Shown here: positions 1 to 7,666 of the stretch, piece after piece | Layout: each line of letters starts with the position of its first letter | How positions within the stretch are numbered: position 1 is the stretch's first letter | NCBI RefSeq assembly: GCF_041807905.1 | Contig: NZ_JBGVSA010000004.1 | Location: 62,001 to 126,000 of the forward strand | Origin: JBGVSA01 sp041807905 | GTDB taxonomy: Bacteria; Pseudomonadota; Gammaproteobacteria; Burkholderiales; Rhodocyclaceae | Direction of reading: 5' to 3' | Length of the DNA: 64,000 nt | Made by a program: the position numbers and the translations under genes | The notes under the pieces: generated by a model | What the model saw: the letters and a program-made list of their open reading frames with translations, nothing else | The model's database searches: none | What the model was told of the DNA's origin: nothing

Positions 1-1
1 C

Positions 2-964
2 GTACAGCTATGGCATGTGTACGTTTTCGCATTTCTGCTCGGATGCGCGTCGGCCTTTGATGGCCCCGCTCGCCACACCTTCGTTTCCGAATTGGTCGGG
101 CAGGCCGACCTTGCCAACGCGGTCGCGCTCAACTCCACGTCGTTCAATGCCGCGCGCATGATCGGCCCCGCCATGGCCGGCGTGCTGATCGCCGCCGTGG
201 GCAGCGGGTGGGTGTTCCTCATCAACGCCGTGTCCTTTGTGGCGGTACTGGTTTCCTTGTTCCGTCTGCGTGCCGGAGAGTTGCATCCGCGTCCTGCCGC
301 ACGCCAGGCCAAGAATGGCCTCGCGGAGGGTTTCCGTTATGTATGGGGGCGCCCCGACCTGCGCGCTGCGCTGTTCGCGCTGCTGTTGGTGGGCACGTTC
401 GGCCTGAACTTCCCGATCTTCATCTCGACCATGTCGGTCACCGTGTTCCACGGTGGCGCGGGACAGTACGGGCTGCTGTCATCGGCGATGGCCATTGGCT
501 CCGTGACCGGTGCGCTCATGGCCGCCCGTCGCGCACGCCCGCGCATTTCGCTGTTGCTGACCGGGGCGAGCGTGTTCGGAGTCGCGTGTGCCGTCGCGGC
601 ATCGATGCCGCATTACGTGCTGTTCGGTATGGCGCTGGTGGTCGTCGGTCTGTCGGCACAGACGATCACGACCTCGACCAACAGCCTTGTCCAGTTGTCG
701 ACCGAGCCCGCGCTGCGCGGCCGGGTGATTGCGATCCTGCTGGCGATCTCGCTGGGCAGCACGCCCGTCGGGGCGCCGATCGTAGGCTGGGTTGCGGACA
801 CCTTCGGGCCGCGCTGGGCGTTGGCGGTGGGTGCGGCATCCGGCATCGCGGCGGCGCTCGTGCTCTTGCGCTACCTGATGAAATACCGCGGCGTGCGCGT
901 GCGAATCGATTCCGGCCTGCCGCGGCTGGTGCCTTCCATCGTTCATCGTACACGCGCCGGTTGA
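2..964 (+). CDS. MFS transporter, C-terminal part (cut by window edge)
   Basis: The reading frame is open from the first base, so the N-terminus lies outside the window. The visible 320 or so residues carry about eight hydrophobic segments and a stretch near the start (GPARHTFVSELV, then ALNSTSFNAARMIGPA) typical of the EntS/MFS_3 group of drug or siderophore exporters. A GTG at 17 could be mistaken for a start, but transmembrane helices of the N-terminal bundle would then be missing. It probably exports a small molecule across the inner membrane; the substrate cannot be told. No terminator is obvious in the 160 bases that follow. Confidence 0.8.
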   Translation, partial: VQLWHVYVFAFLLGCASAFDGPARHTFVSELVGQADLANAVALNSTSFNAARMIGPAMAGVLIAAVGSGWVFLINAVSFVAVLVSLFRLRAGELHPRPAARQAKNGLAEGFRYVWGRPDLRAALFALLLVGTFGLNFPIFISTMSVTVFHGGAGQYGLLSSAMAIGSVTGALMAARRARPRISLLLTGASVFGVACAVAASMPHYVLFGMALVVVGLSAQTITTSTNSLVQLSTEPALRGRVIAILLAISLGSTPVGAPIVGWVADTFGPRWALAVGAASGIAAALVLLRYLMKYRGVRVRIDSGLPRLVPSIVHRTRAG

Positions 965-1123
965 CGCGATGCCAGCGGCCCGTCCGTCACGGACTTCAAG
1001 CGTGATACGAACGGTTCAGCACGCTTCCTGACCTGCCATGACGGCGGCTCAAGAGACGTTCGTCACGGCGGAAAGGCGAATCACTTGCCATCGCGCAGGG
1101 CCACACATATAGTCGATTGGCCC

Positions 1124-3070
1124 ATGCTGCCCACGAACAATTCTTCGCTTCCCTCCTCGCTACGCGACAAGCTTCTGGCCGAAGCGCGAGGCGAACTGCT
1201 GGATGGGTTGCGCCAATGCTTGCGCACCATCGGATTCTCGATGCCCGATGTGGTCGAAATCGGTGCCACGGCCGCTGGAGAGTGCTTTGATGAACTGGCA
1301 CGGCTCAAGGACCGGCGCGGGTTCGAAATGGCGCGCAGCCTGACGGCATCGCGCATCAGCCTGCTGCATGAAGCCGACCTCGAATTTTCGATCCGCCTGA
1401 CCGACCTCGCTCGCCGCCTGCGCGAGCTGACCGAAGAAGAACTCCATCCGCTGCATATGCGCTTCGTGCGATTGCTCGATCAGCGCGACGCCAGCGACGA
1501 ACAGACCCCCGTCGGACCGGACGCGGCCTGTGCCGCATTGCGTGCCATCGTCGAAGAAGCCGGGCTGGAGCCCGACATGCGCCTGCATATGCTGGTGCGC
1601 GCCGAGGCGCCGTTTGGCGCCATGCTGCGTCAGTTGTATCGCAAGCTCAATGAACGCTTTGAGCTGGCGGGCGTGGCCGGCAGCCTGTATGGGCGGCCGC
1701 GCAGTGCGCCCGCTGCGCCGCCCGAACTGCCGCCCGGCGGTTCGCTGCAACAACTCCAGCAGCGTCTGGTGGCCGCCGGTGCCCACGAGGCCATGACGAG
1801 CCATTCGCTCGATCCCGGGCTGTCGGCGGCGCTGCGCGAACAAGTTCTGTCATGGCTGGCCGACCAGCAGGCGCAGCGTGCCGGGCAGCCATCGGAAACA
1901 CCCCTGCAAGGACTGGGCGCGGCCGGCTTGTCGGGCCTGCTCAGCGTGTCGACACGTGCTTCGCTCGAAGCTGTCAGCCAAGTGTTCGAGACGCTCTATG
2001 CCGACCCGTCCCTGCCGCCGGTCATCAAGGGACTGATCGGGCGATTGCAGATCCCCGTCCTGCGGCTGGCACTGACGGATGAAGGCGTGATGCTGCGCAC
2101 CGACCACCCGGCACGCCTGCTGATCGATACGTTGGGGGCGGCGACCATCGGCCGCAATCTGCCGCATTCCGAACTGGCCGCGCTGCACGCCATCATCGAC
2201 GTGCTGGAGCGTCGCCGCACCATCGACGCGCCGGCCTTCAGCGAAGCTCTCGCCGCCATCAATGCGCGCCATGACGCTGCCATCGCAGCACTGGCAGCCG
2301 AAGCCGAACCGTTCATTGCGGTGGCACAGCGAGAAGAACAGCGCGAAGGTGCTGCGCGGCTCGCCTCGCAAGCGCTGCGAGCCATGCTGGAAGGCAACGT
2401 GCCGACGTCGGTGACCAACTTTCTGCGCTACTACTGGGTGCGCGTGCTGATCGGCGCGCTCACCGCCCGAGGCGAGCGCTCTGACATCTGGCGCAGCCTG
2501 CTCGAATCCGCTCACCGCCTTGTGCAGAGCTGCCAGGACGTGAACACGCCCGAGGCGCGCGATGCGCTCGCCAAGGCGCTGCCGGATCTGGTCAAGCGCC
2601 TGGACGCCGGTCTTGCACTCGTTGGGCTGGACGAGGCCGGACGCCATCAGGCGCTGGGGCCGTGCCTCGATATGCATACGGCCATGATCCGGAATCAACC
2701 GCTTCCCGAAGTACAGCCGATAGCCGCTCGCCCCGGACTGCGCTGGCGCAGCGTGCCGGAGACGACGCGCCTGCGCATTGCCCGCGCGCCGGAATATCTG
2801 CCCTACGAGCCAGAACCCTCGCAGCAGGCTGAATCCCTGCAGATCGGCAGTCCGCTCACCTGCAACCTGCCCGACCTGGGCGAGCGGATCGGCTCCGTCG
2901 CGTGGGTGGGGCCGGCGCGGCGTGTCGTGCTGTGGACCACGCCTGGTGTGCATGGCATGTCGATATTGCCGATGCGCTGGATCGCTGAAGGCTTCAAGAC
3001 CGGCGACGCGAGTCTGCCGCGCGGTGGCAGCCTGTTCGAACACCTCGCCTCGACGGCGCTCTGCCGCTGA
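1124..3070 (+). CDS. DUF1631 family protein
   Basis: A 648-residue soluble protein of the DUF1631 family, which is common in Beta- and Gammaproteobacteria and has no settled function. Family-like signatures are an early acidic segment around HEADLEFSIRLTDLARRL, then TPVGPDAACAALR, PPVIKGLIGRLQIPVLRLAL followed by HPARLLIDTLG, and NFLRYYWVRVLI near the middle. The start is taken as the ATG at 1124. An in-frame TTG at 1085 would add 13 residues that do not look conserved. No signal peptide or membrane segment is visible. The neighbouring RHH gene on the same strand follows after about 100 bases. The family call is firm; the role is unknown. Confidence 0.8.
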   Translation: MLPTNNSSLPSSLRDKLLAEARGELLDGLRQCLRTIGFSMPDVVEIGATAAGECFDELARLKDRRGFEMARSLTASRISLLHEADLEFSIRLTDLARRLRELTEEELHPLHMRFVRLLDQRDASDEQTPVGPDAACAALRAIVEEAGLEPDMRLHMLVRAEAPFGAMLRQLYRKLNERFELAGVAGSLYGRPRSAPAAPPELPPGGSLQQLQQRLVAAGAHEAMTSHSLDPGLSAALREQVLSWLADQQAQRAGQPSETPLQGLGAAGLSGLLSVSTRASLEAVSQVFETLYADPSLPPVIKGLIGRLQIPVLRLALTDEGVMLRTDHPARLLIDTLGAATIGRNLPHSELAALHAIIDVLERRRTIDAPAFSEALAAINARHDAAIAALAAEAEPFIAVAQREEQREGAARLASQALRAMLEGNVPTSVTNFLRYYWVRVLIGALTARGERSDIWRSLLESAHRLVQSCQDVNTPEARDALAKALPDLVKRLDAGLALVGLDEAGRHQALGPCLDMHTAMIRNQPLPEVQPIAARPGLRWRSVPETTRLRIARAPEYLPYEPEPSQQAESLQIGSPLTCNLPDLGERIGSVAWVGPARRVVLWTTPGVHGMSILPMRWIAEGFKTGDASLPRGGSLFEHLASTALCR

Positions 3071-3174
3071 CCTCGCGGGTCGGGCTTCTCCCGATCCGCA
3101 GCGCACATATCCGCGCGGCCTGCTAGATTGAACCGAGCGGCGCATTCGACGCTGCCCCACGGAGAGAGGCTCGC

Positions 3175-3555
3175 ATGTGCAGATTGTTCGTCGGCGCAGA
3201 CCCCGATTTCTATCGCGCACGCTCGCGTTCGCTGCGCCTGCATGGCGTGGCGACCAGCATCCGGCTGGAGAACTTCTTCTGGAAAATACTCGCCGAGATT
3301 GGCGAACGCGACGGCCTGTCGCTCAATCAGCTCATCACTCGGCTGCATGACGAACTGGTGCAGACTGGTGCGGATCTGAGCGACCTGGGCAACTTCAGTT
3401 CATTCCTTCGCGTGAGTTGCATGCGTTATCTGTCGCTGCAATTGGCTGGCCACATCCCGCGCGATGCTGGCGTGCCGATCCGCAGTCTCGACGCCGAAGC
3501 CGTGCTGCGTGCCGAACGTGGCGCGAACAAACCGGAAGGGCGACTGGCCGCCTGA
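3175..3555 (+). CDS. Ribbon-helix-helix domain protein
   Basis: A 126-residue protein opening with a CRLFVGADPDFYRARSRSLRL segment and a basic strand HGVATSIRLENFFWKIL, then GLSLNQLITRLHDEL. This matches the RHH_4-type ribbon-helix-helix proteins widespread in Proteobacteria. Such folds usually bind DNA as dimers, but for this subfamily the target is not established. It starts with ATG at 3175, preceded by a GGAGAG ribosome-binding site. It may be an independent transcript or may follow the DUF1631 gene; no terminator separates them clearly. The C-terminal 35 residues are variable and probably unstructured. Confidence 0.75.
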   Translation: MCRLFVGADPDFYRARSRSLRLHGVATSIRLENFFWKILAEIGERDGLSLNQLITRLHDELVQTGADLSDLGNFSSFLRVSCMRYLSLQLAGHIPRDAGVPIRSLDAEAVLRAERGANKPEGRLAA

Positions 3556-3627
3556 CGACGTGGCGCATGCAGGCGGCTCCGGGACAAGGTATAAAGGGTC
3601 GGTTGTCGTTTCGTTCGTGCCCCGATC

Positions 3628-4272
3628 ATGCCCGTTCCCCTGCTGTCCGCGCTCGAAGCGCGCATCCTTGGCGTCCTCGTCGAGAAACAACGTACCGTCC
3701 CCGATACCTACCCGTTATCGGTCAATGCGCTGGCCTCCGGCTGCAACCAGAAGACCAGCCGCGATCCGGTGATGAACGCCAGCGAAGGCGAAATCCTCTC
3801 GGCGATCGACAGCCTGCGCGCGCAGACGTTGGTGATCGAATCCTCCGGCAGTCGCGTGGCGCGCTACGCGCACAACATGGATCGCGTACTCCATGTGCCC
3901 AGCCAGTCGGTGGCGCTGCTCGCCACGCTCATGCTGCGTGGCCCGCAGACGACGGCAGAGCTGCGCGCCAACAGCGAGCGGCTGCACAAGTTTGCCGACG
4001 CCTCATCGGTCGAAGCCTTTCTCGAAGAGTTGGCCGAGCGTGCCGATGGCGCACTGGTGATGATGCTGCCGCGCGCGCCCGGTAGCCGCGAGAGCCGGTG
4101 GACGCACCTCTTGTCCGGCGAGCCGGATCTGTCGGCCATGGCGGTGGCGGCGCCAGCGGCTGCGGGACCTGCTGGCCCGCTCGCCGAGCGTGTGGAAGCA
4201 CTGGAGGCAGAAGTCAGCCGACTGCGCGAACAACTGGCTCGCGTGATGACGGAGCTGGGAATCGAAGCTTGA
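3628..4272 (+). CDS. yceH: YceH/DUF480 family protein (UPF0502)
   Basis: A 214-residue protein beginning LSALEARILGVLVEKQRTVPDTYPLS, then NALASGCNQKTSRDPVM, the hallmark of the YceH/DUF480 family. The family folds as two winged-helix domains and its function is unknown. The second winged-helix region is about residues 85-150 (LLATLMLRGPQTTAELR and so on). The C-terminal 35 residues form a short coiled-coil (AERVEALEAEVSRLREQLARV). A promoter-like GGTATAAAGG lies about 35 bases upstream of the ATG. Length is normal for the family. Confidence 0.88.
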   Translation: MPVPLLSALEARILGVLVEKQRTVPDTYPLSVNALASGCNQKTSRDPVMNASEGEILSAIDSLRAQTLVIESSGSRVARYAHNMDRVLHVPSQSVALLATLMLRGPQTTAELRANSERLHKFADASSVEAFLEELAERADGALVMMLPRAPGSRESRWTHLLSGEPDLSAMAVAAPAAAGPAGPLAERVEALEAEVSRLREQLARVMTELGIEA

Positions 4273-4282
4273 GGGCAGCGCC

Positions 4283-4549
4283 TCAGGCGGCGCGACCGTT
4301 GCCGACGAATTCCGGGAACAGGCTCATGGGTGGAAGTTCGTGATCGGACTCCACCAGCCCGCGACGGCCGAGCTCAAAGATGATCGTGTCGGGGTCGCCC
4401 ACCGTCGCCAGTTGCGGGCGCAGCTCGCACCACGGCGTCTTGCCATTGACCATCAGCAGGGCGGAACGCAGGCGTCGCGGCAGCGTGTCGTCGTTCTGGA
4501 TCGCGGCGCGGCCCTTGGCGGTCTTGTAGTAGATTTCCTGATCAAACAT
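4283..4549 (-). CDS. Small conserved hypothetical protein, winged-helix-like
   Basis: An 88-residue protein without signal peptide or membrane segment. It starts MFDQEIYYKTAKGRAAI, with a middle NDDTLPRRLRSALLMVNGK and a later helix-turn-like DTIIFELGRRGLVES. The pattern (TAKG, LPRRLRSLL, VNGK, then a short winged-helix) recurs in Burkholderiales proteins, sometimes as an N-terminal module. The second of two in-frame ATGs is chosen because it has a GGGGGA site at the right distance. It is convergent with yceH, leaving only 10 bases between stops. Function unknown. Confidence 0.6.
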   Translation of the reverse strand: MFDQEIYYKTAKGRAAIQNDDTLPRRLRSALLMVNGKTPWCELRPQLATVGDPDTIIFELGRRGLVESDHELPPMSLFPEFVGNGRAA

Positions 4550-4633
4550 GAACATCCCCCGCGAGGCATCCTACGTGGCCCTCCGTTGCTTTGAAACGGT
4601 CAACGGGCGAACGGGCCGCGCACGCGGACTAGC

Positions 4634-4653
4634 GTTTGAACAAACGTTCAAAC
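4634..4653. promoter_or_regulatory. Perfect inverted repeat, TetR-type operator candidate
   Basis: GTTTGAAC, four bases, GTTCAAAC: two perfect 8-base arms lying between the divergent genes at 4549 (minus) and 4688 (plus). Size and symmetry fit operators of TetR-family repressors, but no tetR gene is in the window, so the regulator is not identified. Confidence 0.5.
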
Positions 4654-4687
4654 ACTTTCCTCGCAGATTTGAATCCTTGTGTCACCC

Positions 4688-4942
4688 ATGAACTGTCGCC
4701 CGCACTGCGGGGCCTGCTGCATCGCCCCCTCGATCTCGTCCCCGATCCCCGGCATGCCACACGGCAAGCCGGCCGGCGTGCCGTGCGTGGAGCTCGACGA
4801 AAACCTGCGTTGTCGCATTTTCGGTCAGCCGGAACGACCCGCCTGTTGTGCCGGCTTGCAGCCGGCGCAAGACATGTGTGGCGAATCGCGCGAGCATGCG
4901 GTGCGGTGGATCGCCCACCTTGAGGCAGTCACGAGGCCGTAA
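4688..4942 (+). CDS. YkgJ family cysteine cluster protein (putative metal chelator)
   Basis: An 84-residue protein with the YkgJ/UPF0153 signature at its start (MNCRPHCGACCIAPSISSP), followed by GKPAGVPCVELDENLRCRIF and later CCAGLQPAQDMCGESREHA. The spaced cysteines are believed in this family to chelate zinc or iron. The ATG at 4688 is preferred over a GTG three codons upstream, because the protein then begins directly with the conserved motif. It is convergent with the YafY regulator gene, whose stop is at 4954. The substrate or partner is unknown. Confidence 0.8.
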   Translation: MNCRPHCGACCIAPSISSPIPGMPHGKPAGVPCVELDENLRCRIFGQPERPACCAGLQPAQDMCGESREHAVRWIAHLEAVTRP

Positions 4943-4953
4943 TGGGCCAAGTG

Positions 4954-5646
4954 TCATGCCTTTGTTTTTCCGGTAGCCGTCAGCCAGTCGAAGAAGTCAG
5001 TAAGGCGCCGACCGCGCACGTCGGGATAGCGGTCGTTGTCGACCCGCAGATGCTGGATGCGGTCGACGCGGAAGTGGCGGAAGTCGTCGCGCAGCAGGCA
5101 CCAGCCCACCAGCGTCCAGTTCTGACCCCAGAAGAACAGACCGAGCGGCCACACAGTGCGCTCCGATTCGGCTTTGTCTTCGCGCATGTACTGCATGTGC
5201 GCGACGCGGCGCTGACGCACGGCGGTGCGTAGTTCGCCGAGCCAGCGTGGGCGGGCAGCGTATTCGATGGGCGGCACGAAGAGACGTGCGGCGTCGACTT
5301 CGCGCCGGCGTTCTTCCGGTAGTGCGTTGTGGATCTTGGCGAGTGCAGCGGTCGCCGCGCGGGCAAGTTCCTCGTCGCCCCAGGCCTGCACCATACGCGA
5401 GCCGATGATGAGCGCTTCGATCTCATCCGTGTCGAACTGCAATGGCGGCAGGTCGACACGGTGGCGCAGGCGGTAGCCCACGCCGGCTTCGCCTTCGATG
5501 GGCACGCCCGACAGCGACAGATCCTGGATGTCGCGATAGAGCGTGCGCAGCGATATCTGCAACTGATCGGCCAGCCATGCACCTGTCACGCTGTGGCGGC
5601 TGCGCAGCAGTTCGACGAGGCGATAGAGGCGGTCGGCACGGCGCAT
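4954..5646 (-). CDS. YafY-type transcriptional regulator (HTH-11 + WYL)
   Basis: A 230-residue regulator. The N-terminal HTH (residues 1-55) reads RLYRLVELLRSRHSVTGAWLADQLQISLRTLYRDI, the DeoR-like HTH-11 fold. The C-terminal half is a WYL-type ligand-sensing domain (HMQYMREDKAESERTVWPLGLFF, then RHFRVDRIQHL). WYL regulators usually bind a small molecule or nucleic acid. It lies directly downstream of the VOC protein gene on the same strand (50 bases), a pairing often seen. It probably controls its own small operon. Confidence 0.85.
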   Translation of the reverse strand: MRRADRLYRLVELLRSRHSVTGAWLADQLQISLRTLYRDIQDLSLSGVPIEGEAGVGYRLRHRVDLPPLQFDTDEIEALIIGSRMVQAWGDEELARAATAALAKIHNALPEERRREVDAARLFVPPIEYAARPRWLGELRTAVRQRRVAHMQYMREDKAESERTVWPLGLFFWGQNWTLVGWCLLRDDFRHFRVDRIQHLRVDNDRYPDVRGRRLTDFFDWLTATGKTKA

Positions 5647-5696
5647 GGCAGGGGATCAGTGGCGGGGAGTCGGCATATTACTGCGCTGCGGCCGGT

Positions 5697-6065
5697 TCAG
5701 TTCGGCGAGTGCAGGCCGATGAGATTGCCTTCGGTGTCGGCGAAGAGTGCGATGTAGCCAATCTCCGGGCTGATCTGCTGGCGTGGCAGCATGATCTTGC
5801 CACCGGCGTCCTCGATGCGATCGAGGATCGGGCGCATGTCGTTGCCGCCGTTCAGATAGACCTTCACGCCGTCTTGTCCCGGCTTCATCTTGTCCATTTC
5901 AACGACCGCCCCGCCCACACCTGGCTCGCGGTACGGGAACAGCGCCAGTCGGCAGTTCGGCATGCTCTCGATTGGCATGTCGACGTCGAGGATGGTCTGG
6001 TAGAAGCCGCGGGCGCGTTGGAAATCGGTGGCGGGAATCTCGAACCAGTTGAGGGCGTTTCGCAT
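5697..6065 (-). CDS. VOC family protein (glyoxalase/bleomycin-resistance fold)
   Basis: A 122-residue protein built from two beta-alpha-beta-beta-beta modules: MRNALNWFEIPATDFQRARGF in the first half, and a second ending EIGYIALFADTEGNLIGLHS, where the Glu-Gly-Asn turn is typical of VOC proteins. It begins at the ATG at 6065, preceded by AAGGAG. The frame stays open upstream, but that stretch has no homologous look. The chemistry cannot be assigned: this subgroup (YdcC/PhnB-like) includes many uncharacterised members. Co-transcription with the YafY regulator downstream is likely. Confidence 0.85.
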   Translation of the reverse strand: MRNALNWFEIPATDFQRARGFYQTILDVDMPIESMPNCRLALFPYREPGVGGAVVEMDKMKPGQDGVKVYLNGGNDMRPILDRIEDAGGKIMLPRQQISPEIGYIALFADTEGNLIGLHSPN

Positions 6066-6183
6066 GGCAGCACTCCTTGTGCGGTGAAGAAGAGGCGCCA
6101 CTTTGAAGGGGGGCTGCTGACAGCATGGTGTCAGTAGACTTGGCGGGACGCTGACAAACCCGCCAGGAATCTGCGGCCACCGT

Positions 6184-7341
6184 TCACCGCAGGTGCGAGA
6201 GAAACTTCTCCGGCAGCAGGCAGTGCTGCAGCGATCGTTGCGAAAACAGAAAGCGCCCATCGCACACGAAGCCCAGTTCGGCCCACGGGACTTCGTTGAG
6301 CGCTGCGGCCACGCGTTCGACGTCGAGCGAGGTGTCGTGCGGGAAGATCGCCATCACCGATCCGTCATAGTCTTTGCACGCATGCGTGAAGAACGGTGCA
6401 GCTCGGCGGGTCTTGCAGTTGACGTAGATACGCGGGGCGTCCGAGCGCGCGTGCTCGCGCCCCCAGCGCCACCAGTTGCGTTCGTCGAACTTGCGCACGC
6501 GGCGGCTCAGCAGCGCGGCTTTGTGGGCGTCGAGATGCGGGTGCTGCACGTTGTACAGCATGCGCCGCGTAGCGCCCGTGCGGGCCGTGCCTGAGTAGAC
6601 GAACTCCACATTTCCATCGGCGTGCGTGAAGACACGGTCGGCGCCCGATACCGCTCCGACGCGTACGCTGAAGAGGCTGTCGAACGGGACACTGAAGCGG
6701 TTGGACAGGAACAGCAATTGCCCGTTGTGGCAATCGAAGCTGCGGCCATCCGACATGCGGCGATCGTGCCGCCCTTTTTCAAAGCGGAAGATTGCGCAGT
6801 TGGGAATCGCGCCTTCGAAGATGCGCGCGTCGCCCAGGTCTTCGAAATCAGTGATGGTGCCTTGATCGAACAAGTGACGGTTGAGCCGCCGGGCGCCGGT
6901 CGCCTTGATGAAGTCGCGCGGCGTGATGAAGATCAGCTCGCCGCCCGGCTGAAGGTGCCGCATGCATTTTTCGATGAAGAACAGGTACAGGTTGCTGCGC
7001 GAGTCGAACAAGCGCATGTCGAGCTTGCCGCGCGTCGCCGGCAGGATGTCCTGGTAGCGCACGTACGGCGGATTGCCGATGATGGTGTCGAAGCGCTCGC
7101 CAGCGGGCAGGTCGAAAAAATCCATGACCCGTGCATCGTGCGGTGCGACGCGGGCGTCGTATTCGATGGCCATGCAGCCCGTGATGCGCGACGAGAATGC
7201 GCCGTCGCCGCACGAAGGCTCCAGCGTGCGGCCGTGATTGCGGCGCAGCGCAAGCATGCGTTCGACGATGCGCGGCGGCGTGAAGACTTGCCCGAGCTGG
7301 GCAACGTCGCGCGGCGGGGCGATCAGTTCAGCGAGCGCCAC
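6184..7341 (-). CDS. N6-adenine-type DNA methyltransferase, orphan
   Basis: A 385-residue class I SAM-dependent methyltransferase. Motif X/I is seen as QVFTPPRIVERMLALR then TLEPSCGDGAFS. The catalytic motif IV is NPPYVRY (about residue 89), the NPPY box of N6-adenine (or amino-) methyltransferases. A further TaqI/Eco57I-like segment includes LQPGGELIFITPRDFIKATGA. The C-terminal half presumably reads the target site. No endonuclease gene is adjacent, so this looks like an orphan enzyme. It starts with GTG at 7341 and overlaps the S4-domain gene by 14 bases, implying translational coupling. The recognition sequence cannot be read from the protein. Confidence 0.82.
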   Translation of the reverse strand: MALAELIAPPRDVAQLGQVFTPPRIVERMLALRRNHGRTLEPSCGDGAFSSRITGCMAIEYDARVAPHDARVMDFFDLPAGERFDTIIGNPPYVRYQDILPATRGKLDMRLFDSRSNLYLFFIEKCMRHLQPGGELIFITPRDFIKATGARRLNRHLFDQGTITDFEDLGDARIFEGAIPNCAIFRFEKGRHDRRMSDGRSFDCHNGQLLFLSNRFSVPFDSLFSVRVGAVSGADRVFTHADGNVEFVYSGTARTGATRRMLYNVQHPHLDAHKAALLSRRVRKFDERNWWRWGREHARSDAPRIYVNCKTRRAAPFFTHACKDYDGSVMAIFPHDTSLDVERVAAALNEVPWAELGFVCDGRFLFSQRSLQHCLLPEKFLSHLR

Positions 7342-7552
7342 CCGTGACCTCGATCGTCTCGCCCGCGACGCGCACCGTGCTGCCGGCGCGCAGCTTGCGC
7401 GTTTTGCGCAGTTCGACCTCGCCGTCCACCGTCACCAGCCCATCCGCGATCATGGCTTTGGCGGCGCCGCCGGATGAGGCGATCGACAGCAGCTTGAGCA
7501 GCTTGTCCAGTTCGATGTATTCGGTCGTAAGGGCGAAGGTGTGTGTCGTCAC
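7328..7552 (-). CDS. S4-domain RNA-binding protein (YbcJ-like)
   Basis: A 74-residue protein that is essentially one S4 RNA-binding domain: IELDKLLKLLSIASSGGAAKAMI, then DGLVTVDGEVELRKTRKLRAGSTV. It resembles E. coli YbcJ and the S4 modules of rRNA and tRNA modifying enzymes. It starts with GTG at 7552 and has no strong Shine-Dalgarno site. Its last codons overlap the start of the DNA methyltransferase gene. Its RNA target is unknown; association with ribosomal RNA is the usual guess for this family. Confidence 0.85.
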   Translation of the reverse strand: MTTHTFALTTEYIELDKLLKLLSIASSGGAAKAMIADGLVTVDGEVELRKTRKLRAGSTVRVAGETIEVTGGAR

Positions 7553-7607
7553 GACAGTCAGGCGGGGAGGTGGCGGAGGCCAAGGTTAACACAGCCCGGC
7601 GCGGCCG

Positions 7608-7635
7608 AAAAAAAGCCCGACGCATGGCCGGGCTT
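7608..7635 (-). terminator. Intrinsic terminator of the pectate lyase gene
   Basis: On the minus strand AGCCCG and CGGGCT form a stem with a 9-base loop, followed by seven T. It lies 30 bases after the pectate lyase stop codon and separates that gene from the S4/methyltransferase pair. Confidence 0.8.
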
Positions 7636-7666
7636 CGAGGGTCCGCCCATGGACGGGCGGGGTGTT

